The translations under genes were made by a program, and so were the position numbers. From positions 1 through 17,948 of the forward strand of contig DCHO01000027.1 of NCBI GenBank assembly GCA_002315655.1: a stretch of 17,948 bases of DNA. The letters run 5' to 3'. The first letter of the stretch is position 1. The number at the start of each line of letters is the position of its first letter. The notes under the pieces are model-generated. The model made no database searches and was not told the DNA's origin. It saw nothing but the letters and a program-made list of their open reading frames with translations. Origin of the DNA: Christensenella sp. UBA1750 (GTDB taxonomy: Bacteria > Bacillota > Clostridia > Christensenellales > UBA1750). This document shows positions 7,099 through 14,400 of this stretch, one piece after another.

Positions 7099-7661
7099 TA
7101 CGCCGTGAAGATCTGCACCCAATAGCGGGTATTGCCGACCTTCGCCATAGCCACGCCGATTTTCGTAAAGAGGCTGTTCAAAATGTTCGCCTTGTGCCCG
7201 GCGGAGTGCATCCAGCCGTCCATGACGCTTTCGGGGCTCTGGGAGCCCTTGGCGATGTTCTCCCCGCAAGCCACATAGGAAATGCCCATTTCTTTGAGCA
7301 CCGTGAAGCAGGAGGAGCCGTCCGGGCGGTCATGGGAGAAGGAGGTCACGATCTCCTGTGCCCGAACCTCCGCGGCTTTGCAGAGGTCGGCATCGTAAGC
7401 AAGGGTGGAAAGCCCCGCCTTCTCCCGCTCTTCATTGACCAGTTTTGCCACCTGCGCGGCGGCATCGTCGGAAACAGAAGGGGTTTTGATCTCCTGCACG
7501 GGAGACATTTCCTCCGCAGGGGTATCGGGGGTCACGCCGTTTTCCCAGACGATGGCGGACGGCTTGGTTTCCACCGTTTCCGCCGCCTTGCACGGCAGGG
7601 CGCAGGGCAGGGACAGGTTTGCCGCCACACAGGCAGCCAAAATACACACAGGAATACGCAT
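7098..7661 (-). CDS. Secreted CAP/SCP domain protein (YkwD-like)
   Basis: A 187-residue exported protein. MRIPVCILAACVAANLSLP starts a signal peptide likely cleaved after the CKAAE region near residue 27. A Thr/Pro/Glu-rich spacer follows, then a CAP (cysteine-rich secretory/PR-1-like) domain from LVNEEREKAGL to the end, with SFSHDRPDG, ACGENIAKG, VMDGWMHSAGHKANIL and a final YWVQIFTA; these carry the family's conserved His, Glu, His pattern. The ATG at 7661 is chosen because AAAGGAGGGTG lies 12 bases upstream; an in-frame GTG at 7673 abuts the Shine-Dalgarno and is less likely, and longer frames run over the promoter. The function of bacterial CAP proteins is poorly defined; cell-wall or extracellular roles are inferred. 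Confidence 0.88.
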   Translation of the reverse strand: MRIPVCILAACVAANLSLPCALPCKAAETVETKPSAIVWENGVTPDTPAEEMSPVQEIKTPSVSDDAAAQVAKLVNEEREKAGLSTLAYDADLCKAAEVRAQEIVTSFSHDRPDGSSCFTVLKEMGISYVACGENIAKGSQSPESVMDGWMHSAGHKANILNSLFTKIGVAMAKVGNTRYWVQIFTA

Positions 7662-7692
7662 TGGGCTTTTCACCCTCCTTTCAACAGGTTCC

Positions 7693-7722
7693 AGTATAGC
7701 AAGCCCCTCCCCTTTTCCGCAA
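7693..7722 (-). promoter_or_regulatory. Promoter of the CAP gene
   Basis: On the - strand TTGCGG (7717-7722) and TATACT (7693-7698) are separated by 18 bases, and TGC directly before TATACT makes an extended -10. It lies about 30 bases upstream of the start codon with the ribosome binding site between. Confidence 0.6.
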
Positions 7723-7746
7723 TGGAAATGGCTGGCAGGGTTTTTC

Positions 7747-7775
7747 TTGCATTGCGCCGTGAAATCCTGTAAAAT
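7747..7775 (+). promoter_or_regulatory. Promoter of the C26-oxidoreductase-kinase operon
   Basis: TTGCAT (7747-7752) and TAAAAT (7770-7775) are separated by exactly 17 bases. The predicted transcription start is near 7782, and AGGAAAGG precedes the ATG at 7810. It is divergent from the CAP promoter, with 24 bases between the two -35 boxes. Confidence 0.7.
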
Positions 7776-7809
7776 AAGGGAGAAACGAATCAGGAAAGGT
7801 TGAACGCAC

Positions 7810-8505
7810 ATGATCAAACCAAATATTGCCATTGCCTCCATCATCTACGGCGAGGACGATCCCCCTGCCGGGAACTACACCAACGCCATTGAGACCAACG
7901 GCGGCAGACCCTTTTTCGTGGGTGCCATTCACACGCAGGAGGATGCCGACTATATTTACGACCACTTTGACGGGCTGCTGCTCACCGGCGGCGACGACAT
8001 TACCGCAGAATATTTGGGCGTGCCGCTGCATAAGAAGGCCGTGCCCGTCCCCATTGCCCGGGACGAGACCGAATATCTGCTAGCGCGTACCTTTGTTGCG
8101 GGCAAAAAGCCCGTGCTGGCCATCTGCCGAGGCGAACAGGTACTCAACGCCGCTTTGGGCGGCACCCACTGCCAGCACCTTTATGACCGCCCGGAGGTCG
8201 TCATCAACCACTCCAACCGCGAGACCCGGCACAAGATCAATGTGTTCCCCGGCTCCCTGCTCTCCCGCATCTTTGACGGAGCCACGGAATTAACCGTCAA
8301 TTCCACCCACCATCAGTGTGTGGAGCAGCTTGCGCCCGTCTTTACCTTAGGCGCATTGAGCCCCGACGGCATTGTGGAGAGCTACGATGCACAGGATCGC
8401 ATCCTGGCCACCCAGTTCCACCCGGAGCGGCTGCTGTCCGAGGGCATGACACCCATTTTCAAGTGGTTTGTCGGGAAATGTCTGGAGTTCCACACCGAGA
8501 AATAG
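7810..8505 (+). CDS. Gamma-glutamyl-gamma-aminobutyrate hydrolase family protein (peptidase C26)
   Basis: A 231-residue class-I glutamine amidotransferase-like hydrolase related to PuuD, which hydrolyses gamma-glutamyl amide bonds. It has LLLTGGDDI (56-64) for the oxyanion region, the nucleophile elbow AICRGEQVLN (104-113, C106), and the catalytic His-Glu in FHPER (203-207, H204 and E206). NSTHHQ (164-169) is also typical. It is cytoplasmic, a normal length, and starts at an ATG with AGGAAAGG upstream. It leads a three-gene operon with an oxidoreductase and a sugar kinase and no polyamine genes, so the PuuD substrate should not be assumed; a gamma-glutamylated or other amide compound is possible. 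Confidence 0.88.
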   Translation: MIKPNIAIASIIYGEDDPPAGNYTNAIETNGGRPFFVGAIHTQEDADYIYDHFDGLLLTGGDDITAEYLGVPLHKKAVPVPIARDETEYLLARTFVAGKKPVLAICRGEQVLNAALGGTHCQHLYDRPEVVINHSNRETRHKINVFPGSLLSRIFDGATELTVNSTHHQCVEQLAPVFTLGALSPDGIVESYDAQDRILATQFHPERLLSEGMTPIFKWFVGKCLEFHTEK

Positions 8506-8517
8506 GAGGAAACCCGT

Positions 8518-9492
8518 ATGCGTTTTGCAGTTATCGGTTCGGGCAGCATTGTGGAAAAGTTCATCTCCGCCGCCCGACTGTGCCCTGGCTTTGAGCTGTA
8601 CGCCGTCTGCTCCCGCAGCATGGAGCGCGCAAAGGCCTTTGCCGAACAGGTGCACGCCCCCAAATATTTTGACTCTCTGGAAGCCCTTGCGGCCTGCTCC
8701 GCCGTGGAGGCGGTCTATGTGGCCTCGCCCAACTACGCCCATTTTGAGCAGAGCAAGCAAATGCTGGAAGCAGGCAAGCACGTTCTGTGCGAAAAGCCGC
8801 TGTGCTCCAACGCAAAAGAGGCCAAAGAGCTGTTTTCCATTGCGGACACAAATCATGTGACCCTGCTGGAAGCCATGAAGCCCGTCTTTGAGCCCTCCTT
8901 TGAGGTGCTGAAAAACGCGCTGCCCCGCATCGGAGTGCTGCGCAAGTGCCGGCTTTCCTACTGCCAATATTCATCCCGCTACGACAAATTCAAACACGGC
9001 GAGGTGCTCAACGCCTTCAATCCCGCCCTGTCCAATTCTTCCCTTATGGACATCGGCGTTTATCCCCTGCATATCGCCGTTTTCCTATTCGGCAAGCCGA
9101 AAGCGGTTTCCGCCTCCTCCGTCTTTTTGGACAACGGCTTTGAGGGCGCGGGCGATCTTTTGCTGAATTACGGCTCTTTTCAGGTGTCCGTCAACTATTC
9201 CAAAATCACGGACGACGCGATGGCCTCCGAATTTCAGGGCGAAAACGGCAGCATTATTGTAGAGAAGATCAGCACCCCGCAGGACATTTCCATAAAATAT
9301 CGCGGGCAGGACGCAGAACCGCTGTTCACCGTCAAGGAAAACCAGTCCATGCGCTTTGAGGCGGCATTCTTCATGAAGGCCATCGAAAATTCCCTTGATT
9401 TGAGCAAATATCGCGCCGCCTCCATCGCCACCGCAGAGGTCATGGACGAGGCAAGACGACAGACCGGCAATCTATTCCCTGCGGACAGATAG
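8518..9492 (+). CDS. Gfo/Idh/MocA family NAD(P)-dependent oxidoreductase
   Basis: A 324-residue cytoplasmic dehydrogenase of the Gfo/Idh/MocA family. The N-terminal Rossmann fold begins FAVIGSGSIVEKF (3-15), where the usual third glycine of GxGxxG is replaced, as in some members. VASPNYAHFEQ (68-78) and CEKPL (91-95, K93) follow, and the catalytic-site region is MDIGVYPLH (177-185) with D178 and H185. Members oxidise or reduce sugars, inositols or related polyols. RBS AGGAGG lies before the ATG, 12 bases after the C26 gene. The downstream sugar kinase supports a role in carbohydrate use, but the substrate is unknown. Confidence 0.9.
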   Translation: MRFAVIGSGSIVEKFISAARLCPGFELYAVCSRSMERAKAFAEQVHAPKYFDSLEALAACSAVEAVYVASPNYAHFEQSKQMLEAGKHVLCEKPLCSNAKEAKELFSIADTNHVTLLEAMKPVFEPSFEVLKNALPRIGVLRKCRLSYCQYSSRYDKFKHGEVLNAFNPALSNSSLMDIGVYPLHIAVFLFGKPKAVSASSVFLDNGFEGAGDLLLNYGSFQVSVNYSKITDDAMASEFQGENGSIIVEKISTPQDISIKYRGQDAEPLFTVKENQSMRFEAAFFMKAIENSLDLSKYRAASIATAEVMDEARRQTGNLFPADR

Positions 9493-9501
9493 GAGAACGA
9501 T

Positions 9502-10434
9502 ATGAAAAAGAAAATCGTGATGCTGGGCAGCTTTGTGGTGGATCTGACCTCCCGACAGGTGGGGCATCCCAAGCCCGGCGAAACCATCATGGGGCAGAGC
9601 TTCAAAATGGGGCCAGGGGGCAAGGGCTCCAATCAGGCTGTGGCGTGCTTCAGAGCCGGTGCGGATGTGACCTTGGTGACCAAGGTGGGTAACGACGTGT
9701 TCGGCAAGGTCGCCACGGACTTTTACGAAAAGGAGGGCATGGACACCTCCTACGTTCTGCACGACCCGGAAAAAGAGACCGGCGTGGCACTGATTGAGGT
9801 GGACACGGAAAGTGCCGAAAACGCCATCGTGGTGGTGCCCGCCGCCTGCAACGGCTTTACGGATGAGGACATCGAATCCCTCCGCCCGCTGATCGAAAAG
9901 GCGGACATTCTGCTCATGCAGTTGGAAATCAACCTCTCCGCCATCGAAAAGGCGACACAAATCGCCAAGAAAAACGGCGTTACCATCGTATTGAATCCCG
10001 CCCCGGCGCAGCCCGTTTCGGACGAACTGCTATCCCAGATGGATTATGTGACCCCCAACGAGCACGAGGCCGAGACCATCACCGGGGTGAAGGTGGACTC
10101 CTTGGAATCCGCCCGCGCCGCCGCAAAGGTGCTCCATGACAAGGGCGTGAAAAACGTGGTCATCACCTTGGGTTCCATGGGCTCCTACGCCTCCGACGGC
10201 AAGACCGACAGACTGCTGCCGCCCCTGCCCGTTTCCGCCATCGACTCCACCGGCGCGGGGGACGCCTTCAACGGCGGTTTTACCATGGCACTGTCCGAAG
10301 GGCACGACCTTTTCACCGCCCTGCAGTACGGCAACGTCTGCGGCGCACTGTGCGTGACCAAGTTGGGCACCGCCCCCGCCATGCCGTATCGGACGGAAAT
10401 TGACGAGTTCTACAAGCAAAACTACGGAAAATAA
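9502..10434 (+). CDS. rbsK: Ribokinase (PfkB family sugar kinase)
   Basis: A 310-residue PfkB-family kinase that phosphorylates a sugar with ATP. It fits ribokinase best: GSFVVDL (9-15), GPGGKGSNQAV (37-47), NPAPAQP (165-171), VTPNEHEAE (183-191), and the catalytic anion-hole and base DSTGAGDAFNGG (248-259, D254), with GTAPAMP (289-295) near the end. The length is typical. It is last in the operon, with AGGAG overlapping the stop codon of the previous gene and a strong terminator right after. Ribokinase specificity is likely but not certain without a ribose transporter nearby; deoxyribose or another pentose is possible. Confidence 0.85.
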   Translation: MKKKIVMLGSFVVDLTSRQVGHPKPGETIMGQSFKMGPGGKGSNQAVACFRAGADVTLVTKVGNDVFGKVATDFYEKEGMDTSYVLHDPEKETGVALIEVDTESAENAIVVVPAACNGFTDEDIESLRPLIEKADILLMQLEINLSAIEKATQIAKKNGVTIVLNPAPAQPVSDELLSQMDYVTPNEHEAETITGVKVDSLESARAAAKVLHDKGVKNVVITLGSMGSYASDGKTDRLLPPLPVSAIDSTGAGDAFNGGFTMALSEGHDLFTALQYGNVCGALCVTKLGTAPAMPYRTEIDEFYKQNYGK

Positions 10435-10438
10435 GCGT

Positions 10439-10480
10439 AAAAGACCTCCCAAAGCACCAACGCCTCGGGAGGTCTTTGTT
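10439..10480. terminator. Bidirectional intrinsic terminator
   Basis: AAAGACCTCCC (10440-10450) and GGGAGGTCTTT (10467-10477) form a perfect 11-base-pair stem with a 16-base loop. T-rich sequence follows on the + strand (CTTTGTTTG) and the - strand ends in TTTTACG. It sits between the convergent ribokinase and diguanylate cyclase genes and can serve both. Confidence 0.88.
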
Positions 10481-10488
10481 TGTGTGAA

Positions 10489-11574
10489 CTACACCGTGGG
10501 ATGCGTGGAATCCTTATACACCACGCGGTTTCTGCCGCTGTTCTTGGCTTCATAGAGGCAATAGTCGGCGTTGCTGAGCATCGTTTCAAACGCCTTTTTC
10601 TCGCTGCGGGAGACCACGGACACGCCGATGGACACCGTGACATGGATCTCGTTGTTCCCCACAAGGATGGGCGTGTTTTCCACGGTGGTGCGCAGCAGCT
10701 CCGCGTCCCGGGGATAGATGGTCGCCAGCGGGTAGAACACGATGAACTCCTCACCGCCCCAGCGGCAGACCTGCCGCCCCGTGACCTCAGCCATGATCTT
10801 TGCAATGGCTTTGAGCACCTCGTCGCCCATCAAGTGCCCGTAGGTGTCGTTGACGACCTTAAACAGGTCAATGTCCAGCAGCAGCATGGCGGCGTTGCCG
10901 GTGACATAACGGTTGAACTCCTGCCGCATTACATCCTCAAAGCCGTGGCGGTTGAAGGTGCCTGTCAGTTCATCGTGCAGATAGAGATTATGGTACTGAT
11001 CCTGCAGACGGTATAGCTCCTTCTGCGTCAGCTCACGGACGGTCTCCAAGAACAGAGAAATGAGATAGAACGCCGTGTAGAGCATGGGAAAGCGCATTTT
11101 GAAGGATTCCGTGTACTCATATTGCAACAGGGTCTGCCCGTAGGGGCACCAGAAGAAGAAGACCATTACCAGCATCATGATGGCGCACAGGATGGACGCC
11201 TGCTTGCGCTGAAAGAGCAGCATTCCGCAGGCGGGCAGCATGGCGATCCAGATGGCCGAAAAGCCCTCCGGGTTGCCCGAAACAATGAAAAAAACGAACA
11301 GCACGACCATTTCCACAAGGAAGAGCGTCGTTGCCAGCTTTTTGCATTTTTCGCCAGAGAAAAGGAGCAGCACATCCACCGCGCACAACACGGCAAAGAT
11401 TGCCGTCGCCCAGGTCAGCGCACCCTTGTGGGTGAAGACATTCACCACGGTCATGAACAGCGACACCAGCCCCAGCAGGGAGAACGCCACGATATATTGC
11501 GTATGGATGCGCCGCGGCTCATCCAACAGCACGGTCTTGACGCTTTCCAGCCAGACTTCCAGCTTCTTTTTCAC
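10489..11574 (-). CDS. Membrane-bound diguanylate cyclase (GGEEF)
   Basis: A 361-residue protein that should make cyclic di-GMP from two GTP. The N-terminal half (about 25-175) has roughly six hydrophobic membrane helices acting as an unknown sensor. The C-terminal half is a GGDEF domain: LHDELTGTFNRHGF, the metal-binding LDIDLFKVVNDTYGH, and the active site RWGGEEF (271-277), an accepted GGEEF variant. The product-inhibition I-site (RxxD before GGEEF) is absent, so feedback control is probably lost. The GTG at 11574 is chosen because AAGGAG lies 7-8 bases upstream; an upstream ATG at 11634 falls inside the promoter. No EAL or PilZ gene is in the window. Confidence 0.88.
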   Translation of the reverse strand: MKKKLEVWLESVKTVLLDEPRRIHTQYIVAFSLLGLVSLFMTVVNVFTHKGALTWATAIFAVLCAVDVLLLFSGEKCKKLATTLFLVEMVVLFVFFIVSGNPEGFSAIWIAMLPACGMLLFQRKQASILCAIMMLVMVFFFWCPYGQTLLQYEYTESFKMRFPMLYTAFYLISLFLETVRELTQKELYRLQDQYHNLYLHDELTGTFNRHGFEDVMRQEFNRYVTGNAAMLLLDIDLFKVVNDTYGHLMGDEVLKAIAKIMAEVTGRQVCRWGGEEFIVFYPLATIYPRDAELLRTTVENTPILVGNNEIHVTVSIGVSVVSRSEKKAFETMLSNADYCLYEAKNSGRNRVVYKDSTHPTV

Positions 11575-11604
11575 GGGCTCTCTCCTTTCTGTAGGGATGG
11601 TATA

Positions 11605-11634
11605 AGTATAGCATACAACAAAATCTTCGTCCAA
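11605..11634 (-). promoter_or_regulatory. Promoter of the diguanylate cyclase gene
   Basis: On the - strand TTGGAC (11629-11634) and TATACT (11605-11610) are 18 bases apart, and TGC precedes the -10, giving an extended -10 identical in its nine bases to that of the CAP gene. It overlaps the 5' part of the longer reading frame, which supports the GTG start. Confidence 0.65.
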
Positions 11635-11662
11635 TCTTTTTTCACATTTTAACCTGAACTGC

Positions 11663-11691
11663 TTGCAGAATGAACTTTCTTTCCATATAAT
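11663..11691 (+). promoter_or_regulatory. Promoter of the permease operon
   Basis: TTGCAG (11663-11668) and a perfect TATAAT (11686-11691) are separated by 17 bases. It diverges from the cyclase promoter with 28 bases between them. Because it covers the first codons of the longest reading frame, that frame's TTG start is excluded and the ATG at 11738 is preferred. Confidence 0.8.
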
Positions 11692-11737
11692 AGGAAAGGT
11701 TTTTTCTGAAATAATTCATTCGGAGGCATTTCTTTCC

Positions 11738-13054
11738 ATGTCCCAGCAAAATTCCCTTGGCTACAATCCGCAGGAACAAAGGATTTTCCGCAGATACGGG
11801 CTTTACTATCTGATTTTTTTCAGTTTGCTTTATATGGCGGTTTATTGTACCCGTCTGAACCTTCTCAACGCTTCCGCCGTGATGATGGACGAGCTTTCCT
11901 TCACCAAATCCGACATCGGCGTGCTCACCTCCGTGCTGTTCTGGACGTATGGCTTGGGGCAGCTTGTGGCAGGCAGAATGTCCGAAATGTTCGGGGAAAA
12001 GCGCATCATTTTCGTGTCCGTTGTGGCCTCCTGCGTCATGTCCGTGCTCATGGGCTTCCAGAAGGCGCTGCTTCCCATGGCAATCCTCTGGGGCATCAAC
12101 GGCGCGGTGCAGTCCTTATCTTGGGCACCCGGCATGGCGCTGCTGACCAAATGGTACCCCGGCAACCGCCGCGGATTTGCCACGGGCTTTGTCCACGCCT
12201 TCTCCGGCTTCGGACAGGCGGTGGCCACACTGTCCGTCACCGCCGCGCTGGCGATTCTGCCCGCAGCAGGGTTCCGCTCAGCTTTCTTCCTGCCCCCAAT
12301 CCTGCCACTTTTCTTCCTTGTCTTTTTCCTGATCTTTGTCAAATCCTCCCCCAAGGCCGTTGGGCTGCCCGAATATAAGGAGGAAGACCCCGAAAAGGCT
12401 GCAAACGAGGCAAAGCTCAAGGCGATGCTCAAAGAAAAGGGCGCGATGTATCCCTATAAATACCTGCTGACCAACAGGGGCTTTATGCTGTGGATGGTCT
12501 CCGTTCTGCTGGGCGGGCTGGCGCGGTACGGTCTTACCACCTGGATCCCTCTGTATTTCGTGGACAAGTTCGGCGTGGACATCACCGAAGGCCTGCTGCA
12601 ATCCCTGATGCTGCCCGTCGGCATGGGCATCGGCACCTTTGTGGTGCCCGTGCTCACCGACAAATACTGCCCCAACGACCGCCGCCCCGCCGTCATCGTC
12701 TCCGCGCTGGTGGGTGCCGCCGCCGTGGTGTGCTTTTTGTTCTTAGACCCCCGGATTCCCTTCCAGAAGGTGCTCATCGCCGCAGACCTGTTTGTCACGG
12801 GCTTCTGCATCTACGCCTGCAACGGCACCGGCATGACCTACGCCACCGACATGGGCGGGCGCATCTTCGGAGGCACCTGCACCGGGCTTCTCAATTTTTC
12901 CGCCTATATGGGCGCGGCACTGCAATCGCTTCTTTACGGCTTCCTGCTGGAACGCTTCGGCTGGTCGCTCATCTATGTTTCCGTCGCCATGTTCTGCGTG
13001 GTCATGGCGGTGCTTGCGAAAGTCAAGGTCAAGGAGGCCAAGCCCCATGCGTAA
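11738..13054 (+). CDS. MFS transporter, organophosphate:phosphate antiporter (OPA)-like
   Basis: A 438-residue permease with about twelve membrane helices. The N-terminal half resembles GlpT/UhpT-type antiporters: YCTRLNLLNASAVMMDELSF (36-55) and SKSD-like TKSDIGVLTS, YGLGQLVAGRMSEMFGEKR (71-89), and NRRGFATGFVHAFSGFGQA. These carry the OPA family pattern for exchanging an organic phosphate with inorganic phosphate, although the exact substrate, including non-phosphorylated solutes, is not readable. RBS CGGAGG at 11721 lies 11 bases before the ATG. The last eight bases overlap the start of the next permease gene, indicating coupled expression. Confidence 0.85.
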   Translation: MSQQNSLGYNPQEQRIFRRYGLYYLIFFSLLYMAVYCTRLNLLNASAVMMDELSFTKSDIGVLTSVLFWTYGLGQLVAGRMSEMFGEKRIIFVSVVASCVMSVLMGFQKALLPMAILWGINGAVQSLSWAPGMALLTKWYPGNRRGFATGFVHAFSGFGQAVATLSVTAALAILPAAGFRSAFFLPPILPLFFLVFFLIFVKSSPKAVGLPEYKEEDPEKAANEAKLKAMLKEKGAMYPYKYLLTNRGFMLWMVSVLLGGLARYGLTTWIPLYFVDKFGVDITEGLLQSLMLPVGMGIGTFVVPVLTDKYCPNDRRPAVIVSALVGAAAVVCFLFLDPRIPFQKVLIAADLFVTGFCIYACNGTGMTYATDMGGRIFGGTCTGLLNFSAYMGAALQSLLYGFLLERFGWSLIYVSVAMFCVVMAVLAKVKVKEAKPHA

Positions 13055-14189
13055 AGTTCTTGCCTATCTCAAAAAAGAGCTCATGCTCTCGGTTTCGGTG
13101 CTGGCTGCCGCGGCGGCGCTCATCATCACCCCACCCACCGTGGAATTGGTCAAAGACATTGACTGGAAGACCTTAGCTACCCTGTTTATGATGCTCACGG
13201 TCTTAGAGGGCTTTAAGCAGGAGAACATCTTTCGCCCGCTGCTTAAATTCGCCGGGCGCATCCCCTCCATGGCCAAGCTCTCTCTGTTTCTGGTCTTTTC
13301 CGTGTTCTTTTCCTCCATGTTCGTCACCAACGACGTGTCCCTCATCGTCTTTGTGCCCTTAACCATTCTGCTCTTCCGGGCGGGGCACAAGGAAAAATAT
13401 ATTCTCCCGGTCATTTCCATGGAGAACATTGCCGCCGTGCGCGGTTCCATGCTCATGCCCTTCGGCTCGCCGCAGAACCTGTTCATTTTCGGTCAGTCCG
13501 GCATTTCCGCAGGGAAATTCATACTGCACATGGCGCCGCTGTGCGTGTTCTCCGGCATACTGCTTGTCTGCTTTGTGCTGTTCCTCTATCGAAAGGACGA
13601 ATCCGAGGCGCTGGAGCTGCGGGGTGAGAGTGTCACGGAGGACTGGAAGCCCGAGCGCAAGAAGCAGCGTGTTTCCTACCTCATTCTCTTTACGCTGATC
13701 CTGCTAACCATCGTCACCCGCACAAAATACTGGCCGTATGTGACCCTCATCGTGCTCGTCACGGTCTTTATCGTGGACAGGAAGCTGCTCACCAAGACCG
13801 ATTATGTGCTGCTGCTCACCTTTCTATGCTTCTTCGTCTTCTCCTCCTCCATCACCGCAAACGAGAAGGTCTCCGCATTCCTCTCAAAGGTGGTCTCCGG
13901 GCACGAATACGCCGTCTCCATTCTTCTGTCTCAAGTCATTTCCAACGTGCCCGCCGCCATCGTGCTCTATCCCTTCTCCACCAACACCGCCGCCCTGCTC
14001 TACGGGCTGGACTCCGCCGGGCTTGTGTCCCTCATCGGCTCGCTGGCCTCGGTCATCAACTATCGCATCTACGTCCGCGCCTACCCCGGCAAAGGCCTTT
14101 CCTTCATCAAGACCTTCACTTTCGTGTCCCTGTGCTTCTTTGCCATCGTGGTCGTCCCCGGCTGGTTGCTGTGCCGCTGGCTGATCTGA
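13047..14189 (+). CDS. SLC13/ion transporter superfamily permease
   Basis: A 380-residue membrane protein of about ten helices, related to the ArsB/NhaD/SLC13 ion-transporter superfamily that moves anions such as dicarboxylates, sulphate or arsenite, or sodium and protons. Two halves each have a signature re-entrant region: FVTNDVSLIVFVPLT (92-106) followed by NIAAVRGSMLMPFGSPQNL (127-145), and ISNVPAAIVLYPFS in the second half. The ATG at 13047 has AAGGAGG ten bases upstream inside the MFS gene and overlaps its end by eight bases. A longer frame starting at 12975 would run through the MFS coding end and is rejected. Substrate unknown. Confidence 0.85.
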   Translation: MRKVLAYLKKELMLSVSVLAAAAALIITPPTVELVKDIDWKTLATLFMMLTVLEGFKQENIFRPLLKFAGRIPSMAKLSLFLVFSVFFSSMFVTNDVSLIVFVPLTILLFRAGHKEKYILPVISMENIAAVRGSMLMPFGSPQNLFIFGQSGISAGKFILHMAPLCVFSGILLVCFVLFLYRKDESEALELRGESVTEDWKPERKKQRVSYLILFTLILLTIVTRTKYWPYVTLIVLVTVFIVDRKLLTKTDYVLLLTFLCFFVFSSSITANEKVSAFLSKVVSGHEYAVSILLSQVISNVPAAIVLYPFSTNTAALLYGLDSAGLVSLIGSLASVINYRIYVRAYPGKGLSFIKTFTFVSLCFFAIVVVPGWLLCRWLI

Positions 14190-14226
14190 CGATAAAGACA
14201 GAGGTTCTTGAAACAAGTGGATATAT

Positions 14227-14262
14227 AGCGGCGTTTTTCTCTGTGGAAAGCGCCGCTTTTTT
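14227..14262 (+). terminator. Intrinsic terminator after the permease operon
   Basis: AGCGGCG (14227-14233) pairs with CGCCGCT (14251-14257), extended by TTT/AAA pairs, and is followed by a run of Ts (CTTTTTTCTCG). It lies 38 bases after the SLC13 stop codon. Confidence 0.85.
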
Positions 14263-14279
14263 CTCGTTTTTGCAACATT

Positions 14280-14361
14280 TTGTACGATTCGTGTCTAAGT
14301 TGTAATAATTCTTTTCCATCTTCAAATCGCCTTGACAAGGCCTTTCATTTCCCGGTAAAAT
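14280..14361 (+). promoter_or_regulatory. Tandem promoters of the CARDB-like surface protein gene
   Basis: The downstream promoter has a consensus TTGACA (14332-14337) and TAAAAT (14356-14361) with an 18-base spacer. An upstream candidate has TTGTAC (14280-14285) and AATAAT (14304-14309) with 18 bases, weaker. Transcription from the downstream one would begin near 14368, just before AAAGGAGGTC. Confidence 0.65.
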
Positions 14362-14400
14362 AAGAATTGAACCCTGCCGAAAGGAGGTCGCAAAGTCCCT

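Noticed and set aside
11663..11737. Earlier TTG start of the MFS permease
   Set aside because: The codons overlap the -35 and -10 boxes of a strong promoter, and the ATG at 11738 has its own CGGAGG ribosome binding site.
12975..13046. Earlier start of the SLC13-type permease
   Set aside because: It would overlap the MFS gene by 80 bases and add an Arg/Ser-rich stretch without homology; ATG 13047 has AAGGAGG just upstream.
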